Below, piece after piece: positions 1-5,207 of a stretch of DNA of 5,207 nt. The translations under genes were made by a program, and so were the position numbers. The notes under the pieces were generated by a model. It ran no database searches. It had not been told where the DNA came from and saw only the letters and a list, made by a program, of their open reading frames with translations. The stretch's first letter is position 1, and the number at the start of each line of letters is the position of its first letter. The DNA is taken from the NCBI GenBank assembly GCA_016934875.1, contig JAFGSC010000194.1, forward strand, positions 1 to 5,207. The letters run 5' to 3'. The stretch is from Candidatus Atribacteria bacterium. Lineage in GTDB: Bacteria; Atribacterota; Phoenicimicrobiia; Phoenicimicrobiales; Stramentimicrobiaceae.

Positions 1-381
1 ACAAAAATTATCGGGCTATGTCTATCGAATGGTCTTGTTGCATTCTCGGGATCACTTTTTGCTCAATATTCCGGTTTTGCAGATGTAGGTATGGGTATTG
101 GAACGATCGTGGCAGGGCTAGCTTCAGTGATTATAGGGCATAGTATTATTAAAAATGGAAATATTGGCCTAATGACCATAAGTGTGATCATAGGGTCAAT
201 CATTTATCGAACAACCGTGATGATTGCCTTGCGTTATGGCTACCGATTGGGATTTCAACCTGGAGATTTAAAATTAATTTCAGTATTATTGGTAATCATT
301 GCTTTAACCCTCCCCTCATTCAAGGGTAGGATTAAGACGGTTGTTGCATCAAATAATTCAAACGGAGCAGATAAGGAGTAA
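1..381 (+). CDS. ABC transporter permease, COG4120/TrpY-like (5' partial)
   Basis: This is the C-terminal part of an integral membrane permease for a solute importer; the gene is cut by the left edge. The frame is open from base 1, giving 126 visible residues, so the ATG at 91 is an internal methionine and not the start. Four hydrophobic segments are visible at about residues 2-25, 29-49, 55-80 and 90-107. The stretch around residues 17-49 (SLFAQYSGFADVGMGIGT and following) and the closing DLKLISVLLVIIALTLP are typical of the uncharacterised ABC permease family COG4120, part of the BPD_transp_2 group. The stop codon lies 19 bases before the start of a matching ATPase gene, so the two form an operon. 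The usual third partner, a lipoprotein of the ABC_sub_bind family, would be expected just upstream outside the window. Some relatives import tryptophan (TrpXYZ), but the substrate cannot be read from this fragment. Confidence 0.9.
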   Translation, partial: TKIIGLCLSNGLVAFSGSLFAQYSGFADVGMGIGTIVAGLASVIIGHSIIKNGNIGLMTISVIIGSIIYRTTVMIALRYGYRLGFQPGDLKLISVLLVIIALTLPSFKGRIKTVVASNNSNGADKE

Positions 382-383
382 TA

Positions 384-392
384 AAAAGGAGG
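384..392 (+). promoter_or_regulatory. Ribosome binding site that fixes the ATPase start
   Basis: AAAAGGAGG is a near-perfect Shine-Dalgarno sequence ending 8 bases before the TTG at 401. This spacing favours TTG 401 over the upstream in-frame TTG at 341. It also argues against the out-of-frame ATG at 394, which is only one base from the motif and opens a 14-codon frame. Confidence 0.8.
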
Positions 393-400
393 AATGCACT

Positions 401-1192
401 TTGTTGCGGTTAAAAGGAATACAGAAATGTTTTGCTAAGGGTACTTCGCATGAAATTATTGCTTTACAAGGAATCAACTTACATGTAAAAGAAGGTGATT
501 TTATAACCGTGATTGGCAGTAATGGTGCAGGTAAGTCCACACTTTTAAATATTATAGCAGGTACCGTACTTCCCGATAAAGGAACGATCAATATTGATTA
601 TTGTGATATTACCAAAAAAGCCGAGCACTGTAGGGCAAGACTCATTGGCCGTGTGTTCCAAGATCCTTTAATGGGAACAGCGCCTTCGATGACAATCGAG
701 GAAAACCTGGCTTTGTCAATCAAACGTTTTGGAAGAGGCTTGAGTTTTGGACTGAATAAGCAAAGAAAGGAATATTTTAGAAAACAATTAGCTCAATTAG
801 GATTGGGTCTTGAAAATATCTTATTGAAAAAAGTAGCCTTATTGTCAGGAGGGCAAAGGCAGGCATTGACGATATTAATGGCTACTATGTTTGAACCAAG
901 ATTGCTTTTATTGGATGAACATACTGCATCGCTTGATCCGGCAATAAGTAAAAAAATCCAAATGATCACTCAGGAAGTTGTGAAAGAAAAAAAATTGACC
1001 ACAATTATGGTTACTCATAATATGCAGGAAGCGCTAAGATTGGGTAATCGAACAATTATGATGGATCGCGGTAGAATCATACTGGATATATCCGGCAAAG
1101 AAAGAGAAGATATTACCATTGATTATTTGTTAAAACAATTTTCGAAGCTGAGAAAAGAGGAATATATTGAAGATGAGCTAGTACTGACTTAA
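401..1192 (+). CDS. ABC transporter ATP-binding protein, COG1101/TrpZ-like
   Basis: This is the cytoplasmic ATPase that powers the importer whose permease is encoded immediately upstream. With the TTG start at 401 it has 263 residues, a normal length for the family. All nucleotide-binding motifs are present: Walker A GSNGAGKST (39-47), Q-loop Q87 in VFQDP, signature LSGGQRQ (148-154), Walker B LLLLDE (168-173) with catalytic E173, D-loop SLDP (177-180) and switch histidine H206 in VTHNMQEA. Walker B is followed by HTA rather than the usual PTA, a variant I associate with this COG1101 subgroup, which partners COG4120 permeases. The in-frame TTG at 341 would add 20 residues overlapping the permease gene and lacks a good ribosome binding site. 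The gene ends about 50 bases before a strong terminator, so it is probably the last gene of its operon. The transported substrate is unknown; amino acids such as tryptophan are a family-based possibility. Confidence 0.93.
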   Translation: MLRLKGIQKCFAKGTSHEIIALQGINLHVKEGDFITVIGSNGAGKSTLLNIIAGTVLPDKGTINIDYCDITKKAEHCRARLIGRVFQDPLMGTAPSMTIEENLALSIKRFGRGLSFGLNKQRKEYFRKQLAQLGLGLENILLKKVALLSGGQRQALTILMATMFEPRLLLLDEHTASLDPAISKKIQMITQEVVKEKKLTTIMVTHNMQEALRLGNRTIMMDRGRIILDISGKEREDITIDYLLKQFSKLRKEEYIEDELVLT

Positions 1193-1242
1193 ATAATTTG
1201 CATGTTATATTATAGAAAGAAAATAACTTGGAAAATCATTAG

Positions 1243-1277
1243 AAAATTCTCCTGGATTATCAGGAGAATTTTTATTT
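1243..1277 (+). terminator. Rho-independent terminator of the ABC transporter operon
   Basis: A perfect 12-bp stem, AAAATTCTCCTG (1243-1254) pairing with CAGGAGAATTTT (1261-1272), encloses a 6-base loop GATTAT. The T-rich tail TTTTTATTTA begins in the right arm and runs past it. It lies about 50 bases after the ATPase stop codon. The reverse direction lacks an equally good U-run, so it mainly acts on + strand transcripts. Confidence 0.92.
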
Positions 1278-1278
1278 A

Positions 1279-1287
1279 TGATAAAAT
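1279..1287 (+). promoter_or_regulatory. Candidate extended -10 promoter element for the AlaX-peptidase unit
   Basis: TGATAAAAT immediately follows the terminator. It matches the extended -10 pattern TGnTATAAT with one mismatch in the hexamer. No convincing -35 box lies 16-18 bases upstream, because that region is the terminator stem and loop. If used, the leader would be about 75 bases long. A new promoter must lie somewhere between the terminator and 1369, but this exact site is tentative. Confidence 0.3.
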
Positions 1288-1313
1288 AAGGAATATAGAG
1301 TGTAGTCCATGTT

Positions 1314-1342
1314 TTGTAAAAAGTAAGGATATTTATTAGTAT
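1314..1342 (+). promoter_or_regulatory. Alternative sigma-A-like promoter upstream of the AlaX gene
   Basis: TTGTAA (1314-1319) and TAGTAT (1337-1342) are 17 bases apart, each matching four of six consensus bases. A perfect TATAAT also occurs at 1348-1353 but has no recognisable -35 partner at the correct distance. In such AT-rich sequence, matches of this quality arise by chance, so this is only an alternative to the site at 1279-1287. Confidence 0.25.
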
Positions 1343-1357
1343 AAATTTATAATGATT

Positions 1358-1365
1358 AAGGAAGG
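1358..1365 (+). promoter_or_regulatory. Ribosome binding site of the AlaX-like gene
   Basis: AAGGAAGG ends 3 bases before the ATG at 1369. Its first half, AAGGA, ends 6 bases before that codon, an acceptable distance. It supports ATG 1369 as the start. Confidence 0.6.
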
Positions 1366-1368
1366 AAA

Positions 1369-2580
1369 ATGACTCAAAAATTATATCATGATGATTCTTA
1401 TCAAATGAAGTTTGAAGCAAAAATATTAGAGCAGTTTATTAGTAATGAAAAGTTTGCTTTAATATTGGACCAAACTTGTTTTTATCCCGAAGCCGGAGGG
1501 CAGACATGTGACAAAGGAATGATCAATGGAATACCAGTTCTTGATGTTCAAGAGGAGAATGGTAACATTATTCACTATCTTCGGGATGATCTTCATATGA
1601 ATAGTGGTGAATATATTCATGGTGAAATAGACTGGAAGGAACGTTTCGACCATATGCAGCAGCATAGTGGACAGCATATTCTTTCTGCTACGTTAATTGA
1701 GTTATATCAAAAAGAAACACAATCCTTTCATATGGGTAAAGAGATTTGTACGCTTGATATCCCTTTTGTATCTTTAGGCGATCAACAGACAAGGGAGATA
1801 GAAAAAAGAGCGAATCAGATTATCTATGAAAATAGGCCTATTGATCATTATTATCTAGATGATACAAGCAAAATTGCTGAAAAAAATATAAGAAAAGCGC
1901 AAAAAAATCATGAGAGACTTCGAATTATTGAAATTAAAAATTATGACGTGACTGCTTGTGGAGGAACGCATTGCTCTTCTACGGGCGAGATAGGAATGAT
2001 TAAAATTATTGGATATGAAAAGCAGAAAGAAAATTTGAGGATATCGTTCGTTTGTGGGTATCGTGCCTTGAGGGATTACCAGATGAAAAACACGATTACT
2101 AATCATCTATCTAGGATATTTACCACTGGCATTGATTGTTTGGAGGAATATGTCATCCGTTTAAGCAAGGAAAAAATGGATTTGAGTAAGCAATACCATA
2201 AAATAGAGAAAAAAGTACACCAACTTGAAGCTGATGATTTAAAAAGGAATAACCTGAAGGAGAAAAATGGGATTGTGATGATTAGCAAATTATTTTCAGA
2301 TCAAGACCTTCAATCTTTGAAAGAGATCGCCTCTGTTCTAACAAACCAGGAAAATTATGTCGCAATCTTGGGGACAGAGAACCCTGAACCAATCGTCTGT
2401 ATAGCTTGTTCTAAAAATCTTTTCTTTCGAATGGATGAATTGATCAAGGAAATTACTTTAAATTACCAGGGAAAGGGGGGAGGATCAAGGTTTATCGCTA
2501 TGACAAGACTTGAAAGAAAAGATGATATTCGCCAGGCATTAAAAATGGCGGATGATCTGATCAGCGGACAAAACCATTGA
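1369..2580 (+). CDS. Alanyl-tRNA editing protein, long AlaX type with DHHA1 domain
   Basis: This is a stand-alone homologue of the editing half of alanyl-tRNA synthetase. Family members hydrolyse Ser-tRNA(Ala) or Gly-tRNA(Ala) in the cytosol to prevent mistranslation. Residues 1-90 form the N-terminal barrel, including the conserved TCFYPEAGGQ stretch (36-45). The zinc and catalytic motif follows as H99 and H103 in QQHSGQHILS, then C197 and H201 in TACGGTHCSSTGEIG, so all four expected ligands are present. RISFVCGYRAL (224-234) closes the tRNA-synthetase second additional domain (tRNA_SAD). A charged segment at about 259-300 looks like a coiled-coil linker, and residues 301-403 resemble a DHHA1 domain, ending with the glycine-rich GKGGGSR (368-374). 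The total of 403 residues fits the long, Bacillota-type AlaX proteins. The start has a ribosome binding site and matches the family N-terminus. A peptidase gene follows after 19 bases, probably on the same transcript. Confidence 0.93.
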   Translation: MTQKLYHDDSYQMKFEAKILEQFISNEKFALILDQTCFYPEAGGQTCDKGMINGIPVLDVQEENGNIIHYLRDDLHMNSGEYIHGEIDWKERFDHMQQHSGQHILSATLIELYQKETQSFHMGKEICTLDIPFVSLGDQQTREIEKRANQIIYENRPIDHYYLDDTSKIAEKNIRKAQKNHERLRIIEIKNYDVTACGGTHCSSTGEIGMIKIIGYEKQKENLRISFVCGYRALRDYQMKNTITNHLSRIFTTGIDCLEEYVIRLSKEKMDLSKQYHKIEKKVHQLEADDLKRNNLKEKNGIVMISKLFSDQDLQSLKEIASVLTNQENYVAILGTENPEPIVCIACSKNLFFRMDELIKEITLNYQGKGGGSRFIAMTRLERKDDIRQALKMADDLISGQNH

Positions 2581-2599
2581 ACTTTTAGACCCAAAGAAA

Positions 2600-3754
2600 A
2601 TGGCGAAAAAAATTTTAATATTTTTCACTAGAAAGAATCAATATTTTATTTCCTGTCTAAGCATTTTTTTATTAATTTTTGTTCTATTGTTATCGGCAGA
2701 TGTTTATGCTCAGCGTGATTTTGAAAAAGAAGAAAGAATTGGGCATAGAATGTCTGAAAAAATCGAGAAACAATATCAAGTCATTGAAGACCAGAATAAC
2801 CTGGATAAACTAATAAAGATCGGAGTGCATTTAAAAACAGTTTCTGGCGTGAAGGATATAGATTATCAATTTAAAATCATAGATAAAAAAGGATCGAATG
2901 CATTTGCTCTTCCAGGTGGATTTATTTATCTTACCAATGATTTGTTGGATTTTGTTCAATCAGATGATGAGCTAGCAGCAGTGATTGCCCATGAAATGGG
3001 TCATATTATACATCAACATTCTATCAAGCAAATCCTTGATCATAAAAAGCTTAAATTGGTGGAATTTTTTACGCTCATTCTAACCGGAGATCCAACGCTT
3101 GGGTTGTTGGGTGAATTAGCCAGTATAACGATTCTAAATTCCTATCGTAGGGAATATGAAAGAGAAGCTGATTTAGCATCCCTAGAATTATTAAATAAAA
3201 GTCAAATCTATCATCCTGTGGCTTTGCTGACTTATTTTGAAAGAGTTTATAGCGAGTATATGCTTAAGCCTTCCAGGGATATGGGAATCTTTCAGACTCA
3301 TCCTGATTTAGAAGAGCGTATCCAAAGGATCAAGCAGTATCTACACGATAATGGGATCAGAATAGATCGTCGTTTAACAACTAACTATTTAGAAATCAAT
3401 GGGGAAATTCAGGAACTGGAGGCAAATCTGGTAGCAAAGTTATTTCTGAATGATGAAGAAATACTATCTTTTACTCATCATGAAAGTCAATTACTTTATG
3501 ATAAGATGATGGAAATAAAATCAAATCTAGAACGATCTCTAACCGTGGATTTAGAACCTTATGAAATGACGTTATCAAACTTTGAAGGGGAAGCTATCTT
3601 GAGAATCCGAGGCGAAAGGGTTATTACTCTGGACCATGAAGAAATTTTCTTCATGGGGCTGACTGCCGATGAAGTATTACAGCAAACAAAAGAAAAAATT
3701 ACCAGAATCCTATGGAAGATTAAATTAGAATTGCCTGCTCTGTTAATTCAATAA
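2600..3754 (+). CDS. Secreted or membrane-anchored M48-family zinc metallopeptidase with extra C-terminal region
   Basis: This is a zinc-dependent endopeptidase of the Ste24p/BepA/LoiP-like M48 group, likely acting outside the cytoplasmic membrane on envelope proteins. The N-terminus has basic residues, a hydrophobic core at about 17-33 and a possible signal peptidase I site after VYA (35-37); if uncleaved, it would be an anchor. The catalytic motif HEMGH is at 131-135 (zinc ligands H131 and H135, catalytic E132). The third ligand is probably E187 in the EREAD motif (187-191). THPDLEERIQRI (233-244) is the usual end of the M48 core. The last 140 residues are not part of the peptidase fold, contain no TPR signature I can see, and seem to hold two related modules (279-314 and 332-371). 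No good Shine-Dalgarno precedes the ATG, only AAAGAAA, so translation may be coupled to the AlaX gene ending 19 bases upstream. Substrate unknown. Confidence 0.9.
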   Translation: MAKKILIFFTRKNQYFISCLSIFLLIFVLLLSADVYAQRDFEKEERIGHRMSEKIEKQYQVIEDQNNLDKLIKIGVHLKTVSGVKDIDYQFKIIDKKGSNAFALPGGFIYLTNDLLDFVQSDDELAAVIAHEMGHIIHQHSIKQILDHKKLKLVEFFTLILTGDPTLGLLGELASITILNSYRREYEREADLASLELLNKSQIYHPVALLTYFERVYSEYMLKPSRDMGIFQTHPDLEERIQRIKQYLHDNGIRIDRRLTTNYLEINGEIQELEANLVAKLFLNDEEILSFTHHESQLLYDKMMEIKSNLERSLTVDLEPYEMTLSNFEGEAILRIRGERVITLDHEEIFFMGLTADEVLQQTKEKITRILWKIKLELPALLIQ

Positions 3755-3773
3755 TTCGATAGCCTAATTAAAA

Positions 3774-3821
3774 TGAGACTCGATATTCCTTTGTAAAATA
3801 TAAAATGAATATTGAGTCTCA
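3774..3821. terminator. Inverted repeat between convergent genes, probable terminator
   Basis: The arms 3774-3788 and 3807-3821 (TGAGACTCGATATTC and GAATATTGAGTCTCA) can form a 15-bp stem with one G-U pair and an 18-base AT-rich loop. The element lies 20 bases after the peptidase stop and about 33 bases past the symporter stop, where transcripts from both sides should end. Read on the - strand, the stem is followed by ATTTTAATTA, a poor but usable U-rich tail. On the + strand it is followed by AATATTAAGC, which is weaker. The long loop is unusual for an intrinsic terminator, so a protein-binding role is an alternative. Confidence 0.5.
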
Positions 3822-3826
3822 ATATT
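3808..3826. repeat. Perfect 19-base odd palindrome, operator-like
   Basis: AATATTGAG and CTCAATATT flank a single central T, making a perfect two-fold symmetric site. It overlaps the right arm of the larger inverted repeat. A degenerate relative, AAATGAG-A-CTCGATATT, is centred 39 bases upstream at 3778, and a further CAATATTG lies at 3837-3844. With a one-base centre it cannot fold into a hairpin on its own, so a dimeric DNA-binding protein or a chance consequence of the repeat are the options. Confidence 0.5.
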
Positions 3827-3853
3827 AAGCGTCAACCAATATTGTACTGATCA

Positions 3854-5197
3854 TTATCTCAGAATTCCTATGCTGTTCAGAAATACAATGAATACTGCAA
3901 TAGGAACAACATATTTAATGAGAAAGGAATAACTGGTACTCAATTTAGTATTGGCACCCTGGTTAGCCTCTTCCAATGCCTTATCAGTTCCCCAGAACCA
4001 TCCAATAAAAATGGCAATTAGCAATCCGCCCAGAGGGAGCAGGATATTGTTAGCAAAGAAATCAAAGGAATCGAGGATATCTCTCCCTCCAATAACTTTA
4101 ACAGTAGAGAGGGTGCTATAACCAAGGGAAGGGAAAATTCCGAGAAACCAGATCGCAATGCCCATCACAATCGTTGCTTTTTTCCTGTTCCATTTGTTTT
4201 CATCGATAAAGTAAGCAGCTACGACTTCCAGAAGAGATATGGCAGAAGTTAAAGCGGCAATAGTTAAAAGTATAAAGAAGATGGAGCCAAAAACATGTCC
4301 GGCTAATCCCATTTGTAAAAAGACTGCGGGTAATGTGATAAAAGTAAGGCCTGGCCCCGTAGTCGGTTCTAATCCAAAAGCAAATACTGCCGGAAAAATC
4401 ACAAAACCAGCCAATAACGCAACTAAGGTATCAGCTCCCACGACATATTTGGCATTTAAAGGAAGATCTTCATTTTTCTTTAAATAGCTGCCATAGGTTA
4501 TCATGCAACCCATGCCTAAACTTAAAGTAAAGAAAACCTGGCCAAGGGCTGCTAGGAATCCTTCGCCACTAAATTTACTGAAATCCGGCTTTAAATAGAA
4601 AGCTAGTCCTTCTGCTGCACCCGGAAGAGTGACAGAACGGATAACAAGAATAATCAATAGAATTAAAAGAACTGGCATTAGAATTTTAGACCAGCGTTCA
4701 ATCCCTTTTTCAATCCCACCATACACAATGCCAATCGTTAATAGCATAAATAAGGTATGCCAGAAAATGCCACCAAACGTTGACGAGATGGAAATGACAA
4801 ATATATTTCCAATATCAGATCCAGCAGCCATATAAGTGCCAGATTTCAAAATGTAAGAGAGTGCCCATCCTGCTACGACAGAATAGTACGATAGAATGAT
4901 AAAACCAGCAAGGACTCCCATGAACCCAACAATAACCCAAGGTTTCCCCGGAGCTAACATCTTAAAAGCACCTACAGGGTTTTTCTGTGTCTTGCGACCT
5001 AATAATAGCTCCGAATTCATTACAGGATAACCCACAAAAATTAACAGTAAAATATAAACGAGTACAAAGGCTCCGCCTCCATATCTACCGGCGATATAAG
5101 GAAAACGCCAAATGTTTCCCAAGCCAATGGCTGACCCTGCAGCTGCAGCAATAAAACCTGCCCGCGTTTTCCAATGCTCTCTCTCAGCTTGAACCAT
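3854..5197 (-). CDS. Sodium-dependent transporter, NSS/SNF family, 11-helix type
   Basis: This is a Na+-coupled symporter of the neurotransmitter:sodium symporter family (LeuT fold) in the cytoplasmic membrane, most likely importing an amino acid. It has 447 residues, with the family hallmark AAAAGSAIGLGNIWRFPYIAGRYGGGAF at about 17-44. I count about 11 hydrophobic segments (near 13-37, 42-67, 87-117, 143-161, 170-187, 213-238, 251-276, 300-331, 339-357, 378-403, 424-446). This resembles short bacterial members such as MhsT, which lack helix 12. By-eye alignment to LeuT puts A23 and N28 (Na1), T317 and S318 (Na2), Y104/Y105 near the substrate gate, and S226 at the helix 6 break. The equivalent of LeuT N286 appears to be D256. 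The ATG is at 5197-5195, and only ten bases upstream are visible (GAGATAGAAA), so its ribosome binding site and promoter are mostly outside the window. It converges on the peptidase gene. The substrate cannot be assigned. Confidence 0.95.
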   Translation of the reverse strand: MVQAEREHWKTRAGFIAAAAGSAIGLGNIWRFPYIAGRYGGGAFVLVYILLLIFVGYPVMNSELLLGRKTQKNPVGAFKMLAPGKPWVIVGFMGVLAGFIILSYYSVVAGWALSYILKSGTYMAAGSDIGNIFVISISSTFGGIFWHTLFMLLTIGIVYGGIEKGIERWSKILMPVLLILLIILVIRSVTLPGAAEGLAFYLKPDFSKFSGEGFLAALGQVFFTLSLGMGCMITYGSYLKKNEDLPLNAKYVVGADTLVALLAGFVIFPAVFAFGLEPTTGPGLTFITLPAVFLQMGLAGHVFGSIFFILLTIAALTSAISLLEVVAAYFIDENKWNRKKATIVMGIAIWFLGIFPSLGYSTLSTVKVIGGRDILDSFDFFANNILLPLGGLLIAIFIGWFWGTDKALEEANQGANTKLSTSYSFLIKYVVPIAVFIVFLNSIGILR

Positions 5198-5207
5198 TTT
5201 CTATCTC

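Noticed and set aside
341..400. Upstream in-frame TTG giving a 283-residue ATPase
   Set aside because: It overlaps the permease gene by 41 bases and has no suitable ribosome binding site. The added residues do not resemble the family N-terminus, while TTG 401 has an ideal site.
394..438. A 14-codon frame starting at ATG 394
   Set aside because: The ATG is one base from the AGGAGG motif, too close for normal initiation, and the frame overlaps the ATPase gene with no recognisable product.
1193..1368. A T-box or other riboswitch ahead of the tRNA-editing gene
   Set aside because: This spacer of about 176 bases holds only the upstream operon's terminator and AT-rich promoter-like sequence. I found no T-box consensus, no second terminator before the start codon and no other known aptamer motif.
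1205..1420. Antisense open frame across the intergenic region and the AlaX start
   Set aside because: It runs through the terminator hairpin and AT-rich spacer, has no ribosome binding site or family resemblance, and is composed of low-complexity residues typical of random AT-rich frames.
1459..2288. Three further antisense frames within the AlaX gene
   Set aside because: They lie opposite a gene with complete family motifs and show no recognisable domain, so they are shadow frames.
4239..4835. Two + strand frames inside the symporter gene
   Set aside because: They are reverse-complement shadows of membrane helices in a well-supported NSS gene and contain no independent motifs.
1..5207. Mobile element, CRISPR array, tRNA or defence system
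   Set aside because: No terminal inverted repeats with a transposase, no regularly spaced direct repeats, no cloverleaf-like segment and no defence-type protein domain were seen. All sizeable coding space is accounted for by housekeeping or transport families.

Overview
The window looks like chromosomal DNA from a low-GC Bacillota bacterium, most likely a clostridial or Peptococcaceae-type anaerobe. The grounds are AT-rich sequence, strong AGGAGG-type ribosome binding sites, a TTG start behind one of them, a simple hairpin-plus-U-run terminator, and the protein families present. The lineage is inferred from these general features and no species can be named.

Left block (1-1192, + strand): the 3' end of a membrane permease gene is followed 19 bases later by its ATPase gene. 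Together they are the permease and ATP-binding parts of an uncharacterised ABC importer of the class often called TrpXYZ-like (COG2984/COG4120/COG1101). The lipoprotein gene expected with them would lie left of the window. A perfect 12-bp hairpin with a U-rich tail at about 1243-1277 closes this operon.

Middle block (1369-3754, + strand): a short AT-rich spacer with weak promoter candidates leads to a gene pair 19 bases apart. The first encodes a 403-residue alanyl-tRNA editing protein of the long AlaX type, a trans-acting proofreading hydrolase with a C-terminal DHHA1 domain. The second encodes a secreted or membrane-anchored M48-family zinc metallopeptidase. Its C-terminal region is not explained by the peptidase fold and appears to hold two copies of a module of about 40 residues.

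Right block (3854-5197, - strand): a convergently transcribed, complete neurotransmitter:sodium symporter (NSS) family transporter of 447 residues with about 11 membrane helices, probably a Na+-driven amino-acid importer. The 99-base gap between the converging genes holds a long imperfect inverted repeat, and its right arm is itself part of a perfect 19-base palindrome.

The three blocks appear to be separate transcription units. Two concern solute uptake (possibly amino acids) and one concerns translation quality control plus envelope proteolysis. I see no mobile element, CRISPR array, RNA gene or clearly new multi-gene system. The best leads are the duplicated C-terminal module of the peptidase and the palindromic structure at 3769-3826.
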